DNA from: Parabacteroides sp900760525
GTDB taxonomy: Bacteria; Bacteroidota; Bacteroidia; Bacteroidales; Tannerellaceae
Direction of reading: 5' to 3'
NCBI RefSeq assembly: GCF_049860805.1
Contig: NZ_CP187555.1
Span: 2,604,001-2,668,000, forward strand
Length of the DNA stretch: 64,000 bases
Shown: piece after piece, positions 9,666 to 17,883 of the stretch
Numbering within the stretch: the first letter of the stretch is position 1
Layout: each line of letters begins with the position of its first letter
The notes under the pieces: model-generated
Told to the model about the DNA's origin: nothing
The model's database searches: none
The model's input: only the letters and a program-made list of their open reading frames with translations
Program-made: the position numbers and the translations under genes

Positions 9666-9673
9666 CAAATGTA
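9666..9673 (-). promoter_or_regulatory. ftsK: Candidate -7 box for ftsK-lolA-trxB
   Basis: TACATTTG on the minus strand matches the Bacteroidetes vegetative -7 consensus TAnnTTTG and lies 23 bp before the ftsK start. No clear TTTG -33 box is seen at the expected distance. Confidence 0.5.
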
Positions 9674-9879
9674 CATAGAAAATTTTAAGTTCCCTACGAC
9701 ATTTGCATTTTCCAAACTGTATGTTTCTTTAACCGACTTTTCCTGAAGCCGGTCGTTCCGGTAAAGATTCACTCAATTTTTCCTATTTTTCAAGGCATAA
9801 TCAGGACAAAGAGGAACTTTCTGATGTTATATCCAAGAGGAATTAGAGTTTATAATTCCGAATATCAAAATATATTTGT

Positions 9880-9887
9880 TACTTTTG
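9880..9887 (+). promoter_or_regulatory. Candidate -7 box for the DUF5063 operon
   Basis: TACTTTTG matches TAnnTTTG and lies 38 bp before the ATG at 9926. Its position argues against longer upstream start codons, which would place the box inside the coding region. Confidence 0.5.
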
Positions 9888-9925
9888 CGAGTTATAAACG
9901 CAAGGTATCTACTAAGATAATTAGC

Positions 9926-10471
9926 ATGGAAAAAGAGAACAACCCGATATACGAACGCAACACGCTGGAATTTGTAACAGTTGCATTGGAATTTTGTACG
10001 TTTGTCGAGAACGCCGGGAATACAGGTCTTTTCGACTTTTTGGATAAGGCAGTCAAGATTTTGCCGTTGCTGTATCTGAAAGCGACCCTTTTGCCCGAGG
10101 CGGAAGAAGACGAAGATGCAGAACCCGAACTGACCGTCACGGAAGATATGTACGAATCGGTCCGTAACCGGATTGCCGGACTGCTTGGCGAGAAAGACTC
10201 ATACCTCGAAACATTCCATCCGGATATGCAATACAGCGATACGCCGATCGCCGCCTTTATCTCGGAAAATCTGGCAGATGTTTACCAGGATACGGGCAAT
10301 TTCATTTCTTTATTCCGCCAGGGTAATGAAGATGTTATGCTTGAAGCAATCGTTTTGTGTCGTAAAAACTTCCGCGAATTCTGGGGGCAACAAGTGTTAA
10401 ACGCATTAAAAGCGCTTCACGCCGTGCGATACAGCGAAGAAGAACTTTTAGAAACCAACGAAGAAGAATGA
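9926..10471 (+). CDS. DUF5063 domain protein
   Basis: 181 residues from MEKENN; the upstream in-frame sequence contains the promoter box. The protein is acidic and helical without membrane segments. It fits the DUF5063 family, found mainly in Bacteroidetes and often encoded just before an RNase D-like exonuclease, as here. The stop overlaps the start of the exonuclease gene by 4 nt (ATGA), so the two are translationally coupled. The biochemical role is unknown; coupling suggests a partner or regulator of the exonuclease. Confidence 0.75.
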   Translation: MEKENNPIYERNTLEFVTVALEFCTFVENAGNTGLFDFLDKAVKILPLLYLKATLLPEAEEDEDAEPELTVTEDMYESVRNRIAGLLGEKDSYLETFHPDMQYSDTPIAAFISENLADVYQDTGNFISLFRQGNEDVMLEAIVLCRKNFREFWGQQVLNALKALHAVRYSEEELLETNEEE

Positions 10472-11049
10472 CACAACAATATACACATTCGATAACAAAA
10501 GAAGTAATATCCGGACTTCCCTTAGAAGAATTTACCGGACGGATCATCGTGATCGACACATTAAGAGATGTGGAGAAAGCCATCAGCTACCTTTCCGAAT
10601 TCCAGTCTGTCGGATTCGATACCGAAACCCGTCCGAGTTTCAAAAAAGGACAACGTTACAAAATATCGCTTATGCAGATTTCGACCGACGAGGCGTGTTT
10701 CCTGTTCCGCCTGAACCGGATCGACATACCGGAAACTCTGGAAGAATTTCTGGCAAACGAAAAAGTACAGAAAATCGGCCTTTCGTTGCGCGACGATTTC
10801 GGAGCGATGCGGAAACGTACGGACATACAGCCGGCCAATTTCCTGGACTTGCAGAATTATGTCGGGCAGTTCGGCATCGAAGACGCCAGCCTGCAAAAGA
10901 TATACGCCATCCTTTTCAACAAGAAAATTTCGAAAGGACAGCGCCTGAGCAACTGGGAAGCCGATGTCCTCAGCGATGCACAGAAAAAATATGCAGCCCT
11001 CGATGCATGGGCTTGCCTGAAAATATACAATCAATTGAAACAGATATAA
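10468..11049 (+). CDS. RNase D-like 3'-5' exonuclease
   Basis: 193 residues forming a single DEDDy exonuclease domain: motif I in VGFDTETRPSF, motif II around KIGLSLRDDFGAM, and motif III KYAALDAWACLKIY with the Tyr-x3-Asp pair. The HRDC domains of full RNase D are absent, as in the short stand-alone family. It should remove 3' nucleotides from RNA or DNA. It is coupled by a 4-nt overlap to the DUF5063 gene upstream and its stop touches the start of the methyltransferase gene, so all three belong to one operon. Confidence 0.88.
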   Translation: MTQQYTHSITKEVISGLPLEEFTGRIIVIDTLRDVEKAISYLSEFQSVGFDTETRPSFKKGQRYKISLMQISTDEACFLFRLNRIDIPETLEEFLANEKVQKIGLSLRDDFGAMRKRTDIQPANFLDLQNYVGQFGIEDASLQKIYAILFNKKISKGQRLSNWEADVLSDAQKKYAALDAWACLKIYNQLKQI

Positions 11050-12234
11050 ATGAAGGAGTGTAAAGTATTTCTCAAACCTAAAAAAGAGGAATCGTTGCTG
11101 CGTTTCCATCCGTGGGTATTCTCCGGCGCCATCCAGACGATCGAAGGTGAACCGGAAGAAGGCGACTTGGTAGAAGTCTATGGTGCGAACGGGCGTTTCC
11201 TGGGTACCGGTCATTATCAGATAGGCAGTATTGCCGTCCGCATATTATCTTTCAAACCGGTCACGATAGATGCCGCTTTCTGGGAAGAACGCATCCGTAT
11301 TGCTTACACACTGCGCCAGGCCCTGGAGCTTGCCGGAGTGGAGAACAACAATACATACCGGTTGGTACACGGCGAAGGAGATAATCTTCCGGGATTAGTT
11401 ATCGATATGTATGCCCACACTGCGGTCATGCAGGCGCATTCTGTCGGTATGCACTATGCGCGTCATCAGATTGCCGAGGCCCTGAAAGCCGTGCTGGGAG
11501 ATTCTTTGCAGAATATATATTACAAATCGGAAGCGACTCTGCCTTACAAGGCTAATTTAGGCAGCGAAGACGGCTACCTGTACGGGGGCGAAGTGGAGGA
11601 CATCGCACTTGAAAACGGATTGAAATTCTGCGTCGACTGGCAAAAAGGGCAAAAGACAGGTTTCTTTGTCGACCAGCGCGAAAACCGTTCGTTGCTGGAA
11701 CGCTATGCCAAAGGCCGCTCCGTACTGAACATGTTCTGCTATACTGGCGGATTCTCGTTCTATGCCATGCGCGGAGGAGCCAAGGTCGTTCACTCGGTCG
11801 ACAGTTCTGCCAAAGCGATCTCGCTGACCAACAAGAACGTGGAACTAAACTTTCTGGGCGATCCGCGTCACGAGGCTTATGCGGAAGACGCTTTCAAGTA
11901 TCTCGAAAAGATGGGAAGCAACTACGACCTCATCATCCTGGATCCGCCCGCTTTCGCCAAACATAAAAACGTATTGCGCAACGCTCTGCAGGGTTACCGC
12001 AAACTGAATGCCATCGCTTTCGAGAAGATTAAACCGGGAGGCATCCTGTTCACCTTCTCCTGCTCGCAGGTGGTAAGCAAGGAAAACTTCCGTCTGGCCG
12101 TGTTCAGTGCCGCCGCCCAGTCCGGCCGCAGTGTCCGCATCCTGCATCAACTGACACAGCCCGCCGACCATCCGGTCAACATTTACCACCCGGAAGGGGA
12201 ATATCTGAAGGGGTTGGTTCTTTATGTGGAGTAA
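11050..12234 (+). CDS. rlmI: RlmI-type class I rRNA cytosine-5 methyltransferase
   Basis: 394 residues. An N-terminal PUA domain (about 1-80, with LLRFHPWVFSGAIQ and GRFLGTGHY) is followed by an EEHUD-like middle part and a Rossmann methyltransferase domain: SAM motif I VLNMFCYTGGFSFYAM near residue 225 and motif IV DLIILDPPAF near 300, with FSCSQ at the later catalytic loop. This order is that of RlmI/RlmK-type enzymes, which methylate C5 of cytosine in 23S rRNA (C1962 in E. coli). The exact target here is inferred from the family. It is the third gene of the DUF5063-exonuclease operon. Confidence 0.85.
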   Translation: MKECKVFLKPKKEESLLRFHPWVFSGAIQTIEGEPEEGDLVEVYGANGRFLGTGHYQIGSIAVRILSFKPVTIDAAFWEERIRIAYTLRQALELAGVENNNTYRLVHGEGDNLPGLVIDMYAHTAVMQAHSVGMHYARHQIAEALKAVLGDSLQNIYYKSEATLPYKANLGSEDGYLYGGEVEDIALENGLKFCVDWQKGQKTGFFVDQRENRSLLERYAKGRSVLNMFCYTGGFSFYAMRGGAKVVHSVDSSAKAISLTNKNVELNFLGDPRHEAYAEDAFKYLEKMGSNYDLIILDPPAFAKHKNVLRNALQGYRKLNAIAFEKIKPGGILFTFSCSQVVSKENFRLAVFSAAAQSGRSVRILHQLTQPADHPVNIYHPEGEYLKGLVLYVE

Positions 12235-12346
12235 AGCCGAATTATGATTTACAATTTATCCCCGGGCATATATAAATCATAAATCACAATTCATAAATCC
12301 ATTAGTGATATTTAATAAAGGAAGGTGCAAAATATTTACGGAAATA

Positions 12347-12377
12347 TTTCTTTATTTCGTAATAGGTTGTACCTTTG
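12347..12377 (+). promoter_or_regulatory. mdh: Promoter of mdh
   Basis: TTTC (12347-12350), a 19-nt spacer and TACCTTTG (12370-12377) match the Bacteroidetes consensus TTTG-N19-TAnnTTTG with one mismatch. The mdh ATG follows 59 bp later. Upstream, 12235-12346 is AT-rich and holds no gene. Confidence 0.65.
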
Positions 12378-12436
12378 TCTCGCTTTTAAGAGAGATGGAA
12401 ATATTATTATAAGTAAAACATATAAAACTTATTATT

Positions 12437-13378
12437 ATGTCTAAAGTAACAGTTGTTGGCGCCGGTAATGTAGGTGCTACTTGCGCAAATGTTCTTGCCT
12501 TCAATGAAGTGGCAGACGAAGTTGTAATGCTTGACGTTAAGGAAGGTGTTTCCGAAGGTAAAGCAATGGATATGATGCAGACCGCTCAACTGCTTGGTTT
12601 CGATACTACAGTTGTTGGTTGCACAAACGACTACGAAAAAACAGCTAACTCTGACGTTGTTGTCATCACTTCAGGTATTCCTCGTAAACCGGGTATGACT
12701 CGCGAAGAACTGATCGGTGTTAACGCTGGTATCGTTAAGAGCGTAGCTCAGAACATCCTGAAATATTCTCCAAACGCAATTCTGGTAGTTATCTCCAACC
12801 CGATGGATACAATGACTTATCTGTCATTGAAATCTCTGGGACTGCCAAAAAACCGTATCATCGGTATGGGCGGTGCTTTGGATAGCTCCCGTTTCAAATA
12901 TTTCTTGTCTCAGGCTTTAGGTTGCAATGCTAACGAAGTTGAAGGCATGGTAATCGGTGGCCACGGCGACACCACTATGATTCCGTTGGCTCGTCTGGCT
13001 ACTTACAAAGGTATTCCTGTAAGCAAGCTGTTGAGTGCTGAAAAACTGCAGGAAGTTGTTTCTTCCACAATGGTTGGTGGTGCAACACTGACTAAGTTGC
13101 TGGGTACTTCTGCATGGTATGCACCGGGCGCTGCAGGAGCATTCGTTGTTGAATCGATCATCCACAACCAGAAAAAGATGGTTCCTTGTTCTGTTTACCT
13201 GGAAGGCGAATATGGCGAATCAGACCTTTGCATCGGCGTTCCTGTTATCCTGGGTAAGAACGGTATCGAAAAGATCGTTGAACTGGAACTGACAGCTGAA
13301 GAAAAAGAACTCTTCGCCAAGAGTGCAGCCGCCGTTCACAAAACAAACGAAGCTTTGAAAGAAGTTGGCGCTCTCTAA
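12437..13378 (+). CDS. mdh: Malate dehydrogenase
   Basis: 313 residues, the length of the LDH-like MDH family. The NAD-binding VVGAGNVGATCAN loop is at the N-terminus; SGIPRKPGMTREEL covers the mobile substrate loop with its arginines; NPMD and GMGGALDSSRF follow; the catalytic His lies in GGHGDTTMIPL. It interconverts malate and oxaloacetate, which in these anaerobes feeds the reductive branch toward fumarate and succinate. Codon use differs from the neighbours (more GTT/GCT), as expected of a highly expressed gene. It has its own promoter and terminator. Confidence 0.97.
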   Translation: MSKVTVVGAGNVGATCANVLAFNEVADEVVMLDVKEGVSEGKAMDMMQTAQLLGFDTTVVGCTNDYEKTANSDVVVITSGIPRKPGMTREELIGVNAGIVKSVAQNILKYSPNAILVVISNPMDTMTYLSLKSLGLPKNRIIGMGGALDSSRFKYFLSQALGCNANEVEGMVIGGHGDTTMIPLARLATYKGIPVSKLLSAEKLQEVVSSTMVGGATLTKLLGTSAWYAPGAAGAFVVESIIHNQKKMVPCSVYLEGEYGESDLCIGVPVILGKNGIEKIVELELTAEEKELFAKSAAAVHKTNEALKEVGAL

Positions 13379-13390
13379 TAATCGAAAAAG

Positions 13391-13456
13391 AGGTTTGATA
13401 ATATAGAAAAGAGGATAGTCCTTCGGGGTTATCCTCTTTTCTATATTATCAAACCT
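13391..13456 (+). terminator. Very long perfect terminator hairpin after mdh
   Basis: Positions 13391-13416 and 13431-13456 are perfect reverse complements over 26 bp; the loop continues pairing through five more positions (two G-T wobbles) to a UUCG tetraloop closed by C-G. It starts 13 bp after the mdh stop. The distal arm contains a CTCTTTT stretch. It is far longer than a standard terminator and may also protect the abundant mdh message from 3' decay. Confidence 0.85.
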
Positions 13457-13566
13457 TCTCCACCATACAAAAAAACAATCTAAATAACCCATAATTTACA
13501 CCCGATTAAGCATAGCCTGCAAATAACATATTATCTTCTAAAGGATACGATCTTAAATATTAACAT

Positions 13567-13574
13567 TACATTTG
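13567..13574 (+). promoter_or_regulatory. Candidate -7 box for the MNT-HEPN gene
   Basis: TACATTTG matches TAnnTTTG and lies 21 bp before the ATG at 13596, which supports that start over upstream non-ATG codons. Confidence 0.5.
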
Positions 13575-13595
13575 CATCTAATAGATAAACAAAGC

Positions 13596-14474
13596 ATGAA
13601 AACATCCATCAACTACCTGCCCGAACAGAAACAGGATGACCTCAGAAGAATCGTTAAGTGCATATTGGAAGTACTTCCCGATTGCGAGATGATTATCCTC
13701 TACGGAAGTTATGCCAGAAACACATACGTCGATTACGACCAACGCATCGAATATGGTGTACGCACCTGTTTCATGAGTGATTATGATATCCTAGTAGTGA
13801 CCAATACCCGTTTCCAAAGCCAAATTATCAACCATATCTTGGACAAGGCCGCTAATAATTACTATAAAGGAAAGAACCGTTACGAATCGGCGACCATCCA
13901 GTTTATAAATGAAAACATCGACGACCTGAACAAAGCCATCCTAAAAAACCGTTATTTCTATACAGACATCAAACGCGAAGGCGTCATGCTTTACAACAGC
14001 GGACGCTATAAGTTGGCCCGCCGCCGAAAACTGAACTATAAGGAAATAAAAGAGCAGGCAGAAGAGTATTACAATGAAAAGTTTAATAGAAGTAGCGAGT
14101 TCTTATTGGGGGCAAAATTTTATTATGAACAAGGTCTATATAATATGGCTTCTTTTAATTTGCACCAAGTTTGTGAGAATTTATATAACTCTATCATCTT
14201 GACTTTCACACTGTATAGTCCCAAAGAGCACAGCCTGAAAAAGTTGTCGGCCAGAGCCAAAACGTACTCCTTAGAATCATCCAAAGCCTTTCCGCGGGAT
14301 ACGGAAGAAGAAAAACGCCTTTTTGATTTGTTGCAGGATGCATATGTTCAGGCTCGTTATAATAAAAACTTCGACGTAACTAAAGAAGATATTGAAGCGC
14401 TCATTCCCAAAGTGGAACTGCTCCGGGATGTCACGAAGCAATGTTGTGAAGAGAGAATTAAATCATATTTATAG
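13596..14474 (+). CDS. Fused nucleotidyltransferase-HEPN protein
   Basis: 292 residues. The N-terminal half is a minimal nucleotidyltransferase (MNT) domain with the glycine-serine motif MIILYGSYARNTY near residue 35 and the metal-binding aspartates in MSDYDILVVTNT. The C-terminal half (from about 165) is a HEPN domain of the kind that pairs with MNT proteins (YNMASFNLHQVCENLYNSII, then SPKEHSLKKL). In two-gene MNT/HEPN toxin-antitoxin pairs the MNT protein AMPylates and silences a HEPN RNase; here both lie in one chain. That is established for the families, but the activity of this fusion is an inference, and the canonical RNase motif RX4-6H is not obvious. Confidence 0.8.
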   Translation: MKTSINYLPEQKQDDLRRIVKCILEVLPDCEMIILYGSYARNTYVDYDQRIEYGVRTCFMSDYDILVVTNTRFQSQIINHILDKAANNYYKGKNRYESATIQFINENIDDLNKAILKNRYFYTDIKREGVMLYNSGRYKLARRRKLNYKEIKEQAEEYYNEKFNRSSEFLLGAKFYYEQGLYNMASFNLHQVCENLYNSIILTFTLYSPKEHSLKKLSARAKTYSLESSKAFPRDTEEEKRLFDLLQDAYVQARYNKNFDVTKEDIEALIPKVELLRDVTKQCCEERIKSYL

Positions 14475-14847
14475 CTCAGTCTTTCTTAGATTACCCTCTA
14501 AATACCCCTTAGTTATTTTATGTAATTAGAGTTCACATTGTTTTGGTTCTCTATAGGTCAGCATGTTACTGTGAACCCACAGCATTCACAACAAATTACT
14601 ATCTATTAGCCTTTTATCGCCCGTGAACCCTGTTTTTTATTTTGTCACATAGGGGATCGGATTGGTTCTTGTCTCATAAAATATAGGTTATAGGTTAAAA
14701 AAAACAGCCTTTAGGCTGTCCGGGAAAAGCCTATAGGATATCGGGAAAAAGGTAGGTATCTATTCGGCAACCGATGCCTACCTTTTCAGGAAACGACAGG
14801 CATCGGTGAATCATCATTTACAGTTCAAATATTACCCCAATTGGCAC
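14475..14847. other. Intergenic region between convergent genes, no gene seen
   Basis: 373 bp. It contains scattered GTGAAC/GTTCAC repeats (for example 14531-14537 paired with 14570-14576), a small hairpin at 14703-14718 (ACAGCC/GGCTGT) and the bidirectional terminator listed separately. Short reading frames here have no recognisable product. Confidence 0.6.
14745..14786. terminator. Bidirectional terminator
   Basis: An inverted repeat, AAAAGGTAGGTATC with GATGCCTACCTTTT (one G-T wobble), separates the plus-strand MNT-HEPN gene from the minus-strand DUF1080 gene. A-rich and T-rich flanks fit a shared terminator. Confidence 0.7.
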
Positions 14848-15588
14848 TTACTTCAATTCCCGGATCTTGATATTGCGGAACCAGATCGGATAGCCATGAT
14901 CCTGCAAGCCGATATACCCTTCATGGGAGATACCTTCCTGGAACCCCTGGAAATCTTTGAATTTGCTGTTGGCAACCAGATCATCCCATTCCTTGCTCCA
15001 CAAGGTATACTTGACCACCTTTTTGCCATTCTGGGTATGTGTTACTTTACCGTCTTTCACTTTGATTACGATCGTATTCCATTCGCCGGCAGGTTTTACT
15101 GTTTTCGGATCGGCGGGAAGCATGTCATACAAAGAGCCGGCAAGGTGGTTCGCCAACTTATTGTCGGTAGCATCCACATTATCCAAAACCTGCACTTCGG
15201 GAGCCGCATAATAGATCGGTTTGCCCGGAACTTCGCGTACATAATAGAAGATACCGGAATTACCCATTTTACTGGTTTTCCAGTCGACAGACAGTTCAAA
15301 GTTCTTGTACTTTTTTTCCTTATACAAGATATCTCCACCTGCACCCTGTCCAGGTTTCTTGCCAGGAGCGGTAAAGACCTTCATCGCCTCGTCTTCGATT
15401 ACCCAGTTCGGAGCCATTCCGGTGTTGTTGCATTGTCTCCAACCGGTAAAATCTTTCCCGTTGAACAACAAGGTCCAGCCTTGTTTCTTTTCTTTTTCAG
15501 TCAATGTGTTATTCGCTTTCTGCGCGAAAGAAGGGACAGCAGCCATAACTGCCAGAAGGACCACAAACGATTTAAACAAGTTTTTCAT
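14848..15588 (-). CDS. DUF1080 (3-keto-disaccharide hydrolase-type) exported protein
   Basis: 246 residues with a signal peptide ending near SFAQ (residue 22). The rest is one DUF1080 jelly-roll domain: GWTLLFNGKDFTGWR at its start, DWKTSKMGNSGIFYYVRE in the middle, and EGYIGLQDHGYPIWFRNIKIREL at the end. Members are concanavalin-like periplasmic proteins, some shown to be 3-keto-disaccharide hydrolases; substrate here is unknown. A -7 box TATCTTTG (minus strand, 15633-15640) lies 45 bp upstream, so the gene has its own promoter. Confidence 0.88.
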   Translation of the reverse strand: MKNLFKSFVVLLAVMAAVPSFAQKANNTLTEKEKKQGWTLLFNGKDFTGWRQCNNTGMAPNWVIEDEAMKVFTAPGKKPGQGAGGDILYKEKKYKNFELSVDWKTSKMGNSGIFYYVREVPGKPIYYAAPEVQVLDNVDATDNKLANHLAGSLYDMLPADPKTVKPAGEWNTIVIKVKDGKVTHTQNGKKVVKYTLWSKEWDDLVANSKFKDFQGFQEGISHEGYIGLQDHGYPIWFRNIKIRELK

Positions 15589-15632
15589 GTTACATTCTTT
15601 TTAGATTAGACATTGAGAATATTAAAACGTAA

Positions 15633-15640
15633 CAAAGATA
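15633..15640 (-). promoter_or_regulatory. Candidate -7 box for the DUF1080 gene
   Basis: TATCTTTG on the minus strand matches TAnnTTTG and sits between the terminator of the upstream operon and the start codon at 15588. Confidence 0.5.
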
Positions 15641-15643
15641 AAT

Positions 15644-15680
15644 AAAAAAGAGCTGCCCCGTAAAGAACAGCTCTTTCTTT
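15644..15680 (-). terminator. Terminator of the efflux/lpxA-like operon
   Basis: A 9-bp stem (15647-15655 with 15668-15676, AAAGAGCTG/CAGCTCTTT) followed by a T-run on the minus strand, 19 bp after the stop of the LpxA-like gene. Confidence 0.8.
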
Positions 15681-15698
15681 TCTATAGGATTATCCTAT

Positions 15699-16466
15699 TT
15701 ATTTTACGATTCCTAACTTCGAAGCATCGATGAAATCAATGATATGCTGGATTTCGTCACTCATCGGCACCTGGTTCTTAATCATGAGCAAGGCATCGAA
15801 TATACTTGTATTGCCTTGGTAGATGATACGGTAGGCATGGCTGATGTGCTTGATTACCTTCTCGCTCATACCTTCGTGCATCAGGATAACGGAGTTCACT
15901 CCATAGTAAGTCGTAGGTTCCAATGCAGCTACGATATAAGGAGGGATATCCTTGCGGAAGCGGCAGCCGGTCTGTGTCATCGACCAGGTTCCTACGCGGC
16001 ATCCCTGGCTTACCAACACGTTTCCGCCGAAAATCACATAATCTTCAATCGTGCAATCACCGGAGATCTTGCTTCCGTAGCCAAACACACTATGGTTCCC
16101 GATATGCGTATCGTGGGAAATGTGGACGCCTTCATGCAGGAAGTTTCCATTACCGACAACTGTTTTGCCTGCAGCTGTTGTCGCACGATTGATCACCACG
16201 TTTTCACGTATCACATTGTCGTCCCCTATTTCAACGATCGTATCGCCTCCCTTATACTGGAAATCCTGGGGTTCGGCAGCGATAACGGCACCATTGAAGA
16301 TACGGTTTCTTTTTCCCATGCGAGTTCCGCTCATGATACTGGCATGAGGCATGATCTCGCAGTCATCACCTATTTCTACATTCTTATCGATGTATGCAAA
16401 CGGATGGACGGTTACGTTCGCTCCTAACTTTGCGCTTGCATCTACATAAGCTAACGGACTAATCAT
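15699..16466 (-). CDS. LpxA-like acyl-ACP--UDP-GlcNAc O-acyltransferase (divergent paralogue)
   Basis: 255 residues with left-handed beta-helix hexapeptide repeats over about residues 1-190 and the LpxA C-terminal helical region. The catalytic-type His of LpxA is kept in HEGVHISHDTHIG, but the loop normally reading HQF is SQGC here, and QTGCRFRKDIPPYIVAALEP differs from the usual text. LpxA adds the first 3-hydroxyacyl chain to UDP-GlcNAc in lipid A synthesis. The usual neighbours lpxD and lpxC/fabZ are absent; instead the gene ends the RND efflux operon, 22 bp after the outer-membrane subunit. It may be a second LpxA or act on another UDP-sugar. Confidence 0.75.
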   Translation of the reverse strand: MISPLAYVDASAKLGANVTVHPFAYIDKNVEIGDDCEIMPHASIMSGTRMGKRNRIFNGAVIAAEPQDFQYKGGDTIVEIGDDNVIRENVVINRATTAAGKTVVGNGNFLHEGVHISHDTHIGNHSVFGYGSKISGDCTIEDYVIFGGNVLVSQGCRVGTWSMTQTGCRFRKDIPPYIVAALEPTTYYGVNSVILMHEGMSEKVIKHISHAYRIIYQGNTSIFDALLMIKNQVPMSDEIQHIIDFIDASKLGIVK

Positions 16467-16488
16467 AATAATTCAAATTTAAAAGTTA

Positions 16489-17880
16489 TTACTCTCTTCC
16501 GCCACCAACGGCACTATATAAATTAATAACAGCCTGCATACGTTGAACGTTGTCGGCAACTTCCGTCAACTGCGCACTGAGCAGACTCTGCTGGGCAGAA
16601 AGAATTTCCAGATAAGTGGACTGTCCGGACTGGAACAAAGCATTGGTATAGGTTACCGCCTTTTCCAACTCTTCTATCTGGGCCTGGTCCTGGACAAGCT
16701 TTCTATCGGTCGCATCGTAAAGGTGTAAAGCGTCGCTCACTTCCTTTCCCGCTTCCAGGATCGTCTGCTGGTAATTCATCTTGGCAATCTGTTCTTCCGC
16801 TTTCGATATCTTAAGATTAGCCACCAGCTTGCCATTGTTGAAGATAGGCTGTGCCAGCGAAGCCAAAGCCTGGAACATGAACTGTCCCGGATTGGAAACC
16901 GTAACGCCTGATCCGTTTGTCCAACCGGCTGTCGCCGTAATATTCAGTCCCGGATAAAAGGCGGCACGGGCCTTATTGGTCGTATAATAAGCGCTGGCCA
17001 GCGTCATCTCGGCGATCTTCACATCCGGGCGGTTTTCCAACAGTTGCAGCGGAACACCGGCCATCAATTCTTCCGGCATCACCTGGGCGTCGAGCGTACC
17101 GCGGTCGATATGCTGCGGTGCTTTTGCAAGCAACACGGATAACGAGTTTTCGACTTCACGCACCTGGCGCTTCAGTTCGATCAATGAGCCGGACACTTGA
17201 TGGAACACGGCACGCATCTGGACAACAGCGGCTTCGGTAGTCATACCGGCTACTTTCATCGCTTCCATCACCCGTACATTCTCTTTGTAGATATCGACGG
17301 TTTTAGATGTGATCTCTACCTGGCGATCCAACATCAACAGGGTAAAATAGGTATTGGCGATGCCACTGATCAACTGCGAACGTATCGCTTGCTGCGTGTA
17401 CTGGCTCTGCAGGTAAGCGGCTTTCTGTCCGCGGCTTGCGTTCAATAGCTTGCCGAACAAATCCACTTCCCAACTGGCTGCTGCCGGCAAAGTATAGGCT
17501 TTCACATAACCCGTATTTTCCATTTTGGTTATGGTTCCTTGCGGAGCCAGATTCAGGGAAGGGAGAAAGGACAAACGGGCGGAAGTCAGTAACAACTTGG
17601 CCTCCTCTACACGCAGAATAGCGGCCTGCATATCCACATTGTTTGCCAATCCTTCTTCGATCAAAGCCTGCAATTTCGGGTCACGGAAAACGTCCTGCCA
17701 AGGCAGGTTTCCCATATTGGTCGTATCTGTTGCAGACAGTGTATCCGTCGCAGACATCGGATCCCGGTAGATACCGGAAGTTTCGATCGTATCCGGGCGG
17801 TCGTATGCTTTATAGATGTGGCAACTGCTCAAAAGAGCGGTTGCACACACCATATATATAATCTGTTTCTTCATTGTCAT
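16489..17880 (-). CDS. RND efflux outer-membrane channel lipoprotein (OprM/NodT type)
   Basis: 463 residues. A lipoprotein signal ends at Cys20 (LLSSC). Two copies of the OEP repeat follow, recognisable by LPWQDVFRDPKLQALIEEGLANN, the long coiled-coil helices, and NLKISKAEEQIAKMNYQQTI. The trimer forms the exit duct of a tripartite pump. Its start lies 3 bp after the permease stop, so adaptor, permease and channel form one operon in that order. Confidence 0.93.
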   Translation of the reverse strand: MTMKKQIIYMVCATALLSSCHIYKAYDRPDTIETSGIYRDPMSATDTLSATDTTNMGNLPWQDVFRDPKLQALIEEGLANNVDMQAAILRVEEAKLLLTSARLSFLPSLNLAPQGTITKMENTGYVKAYTLPAAASWEVDLFGKLLNASRGQKAAYLQSQYTQQAIRSQLISGIANTYFTLLMLDRQVEITSKTVDIYKENVRVMEAMKVAGMTTEAAVVQMRAVFHQVSGSLIELKRQVREVENSLSVLLAKAPQHIDRGTLDAQVMPEELMAGVPLQLLENRPDVKIAEMTLASAYYTTNKARAAFYPGLNITATAGWTNGSGVTVSNPGQFMFQALASLAQPIFNNGKLVANLKISKAEEQIAKMNYQQTILEAGKEVSDALHLYDATDRKLVQDQAQIEELEKAVTYTNALFQSGQSTYLEILSAQQSLLSAQLTEVADNVQRMQAVINLYSAVGGGRE

Positions 17881-17883
17881 CTC

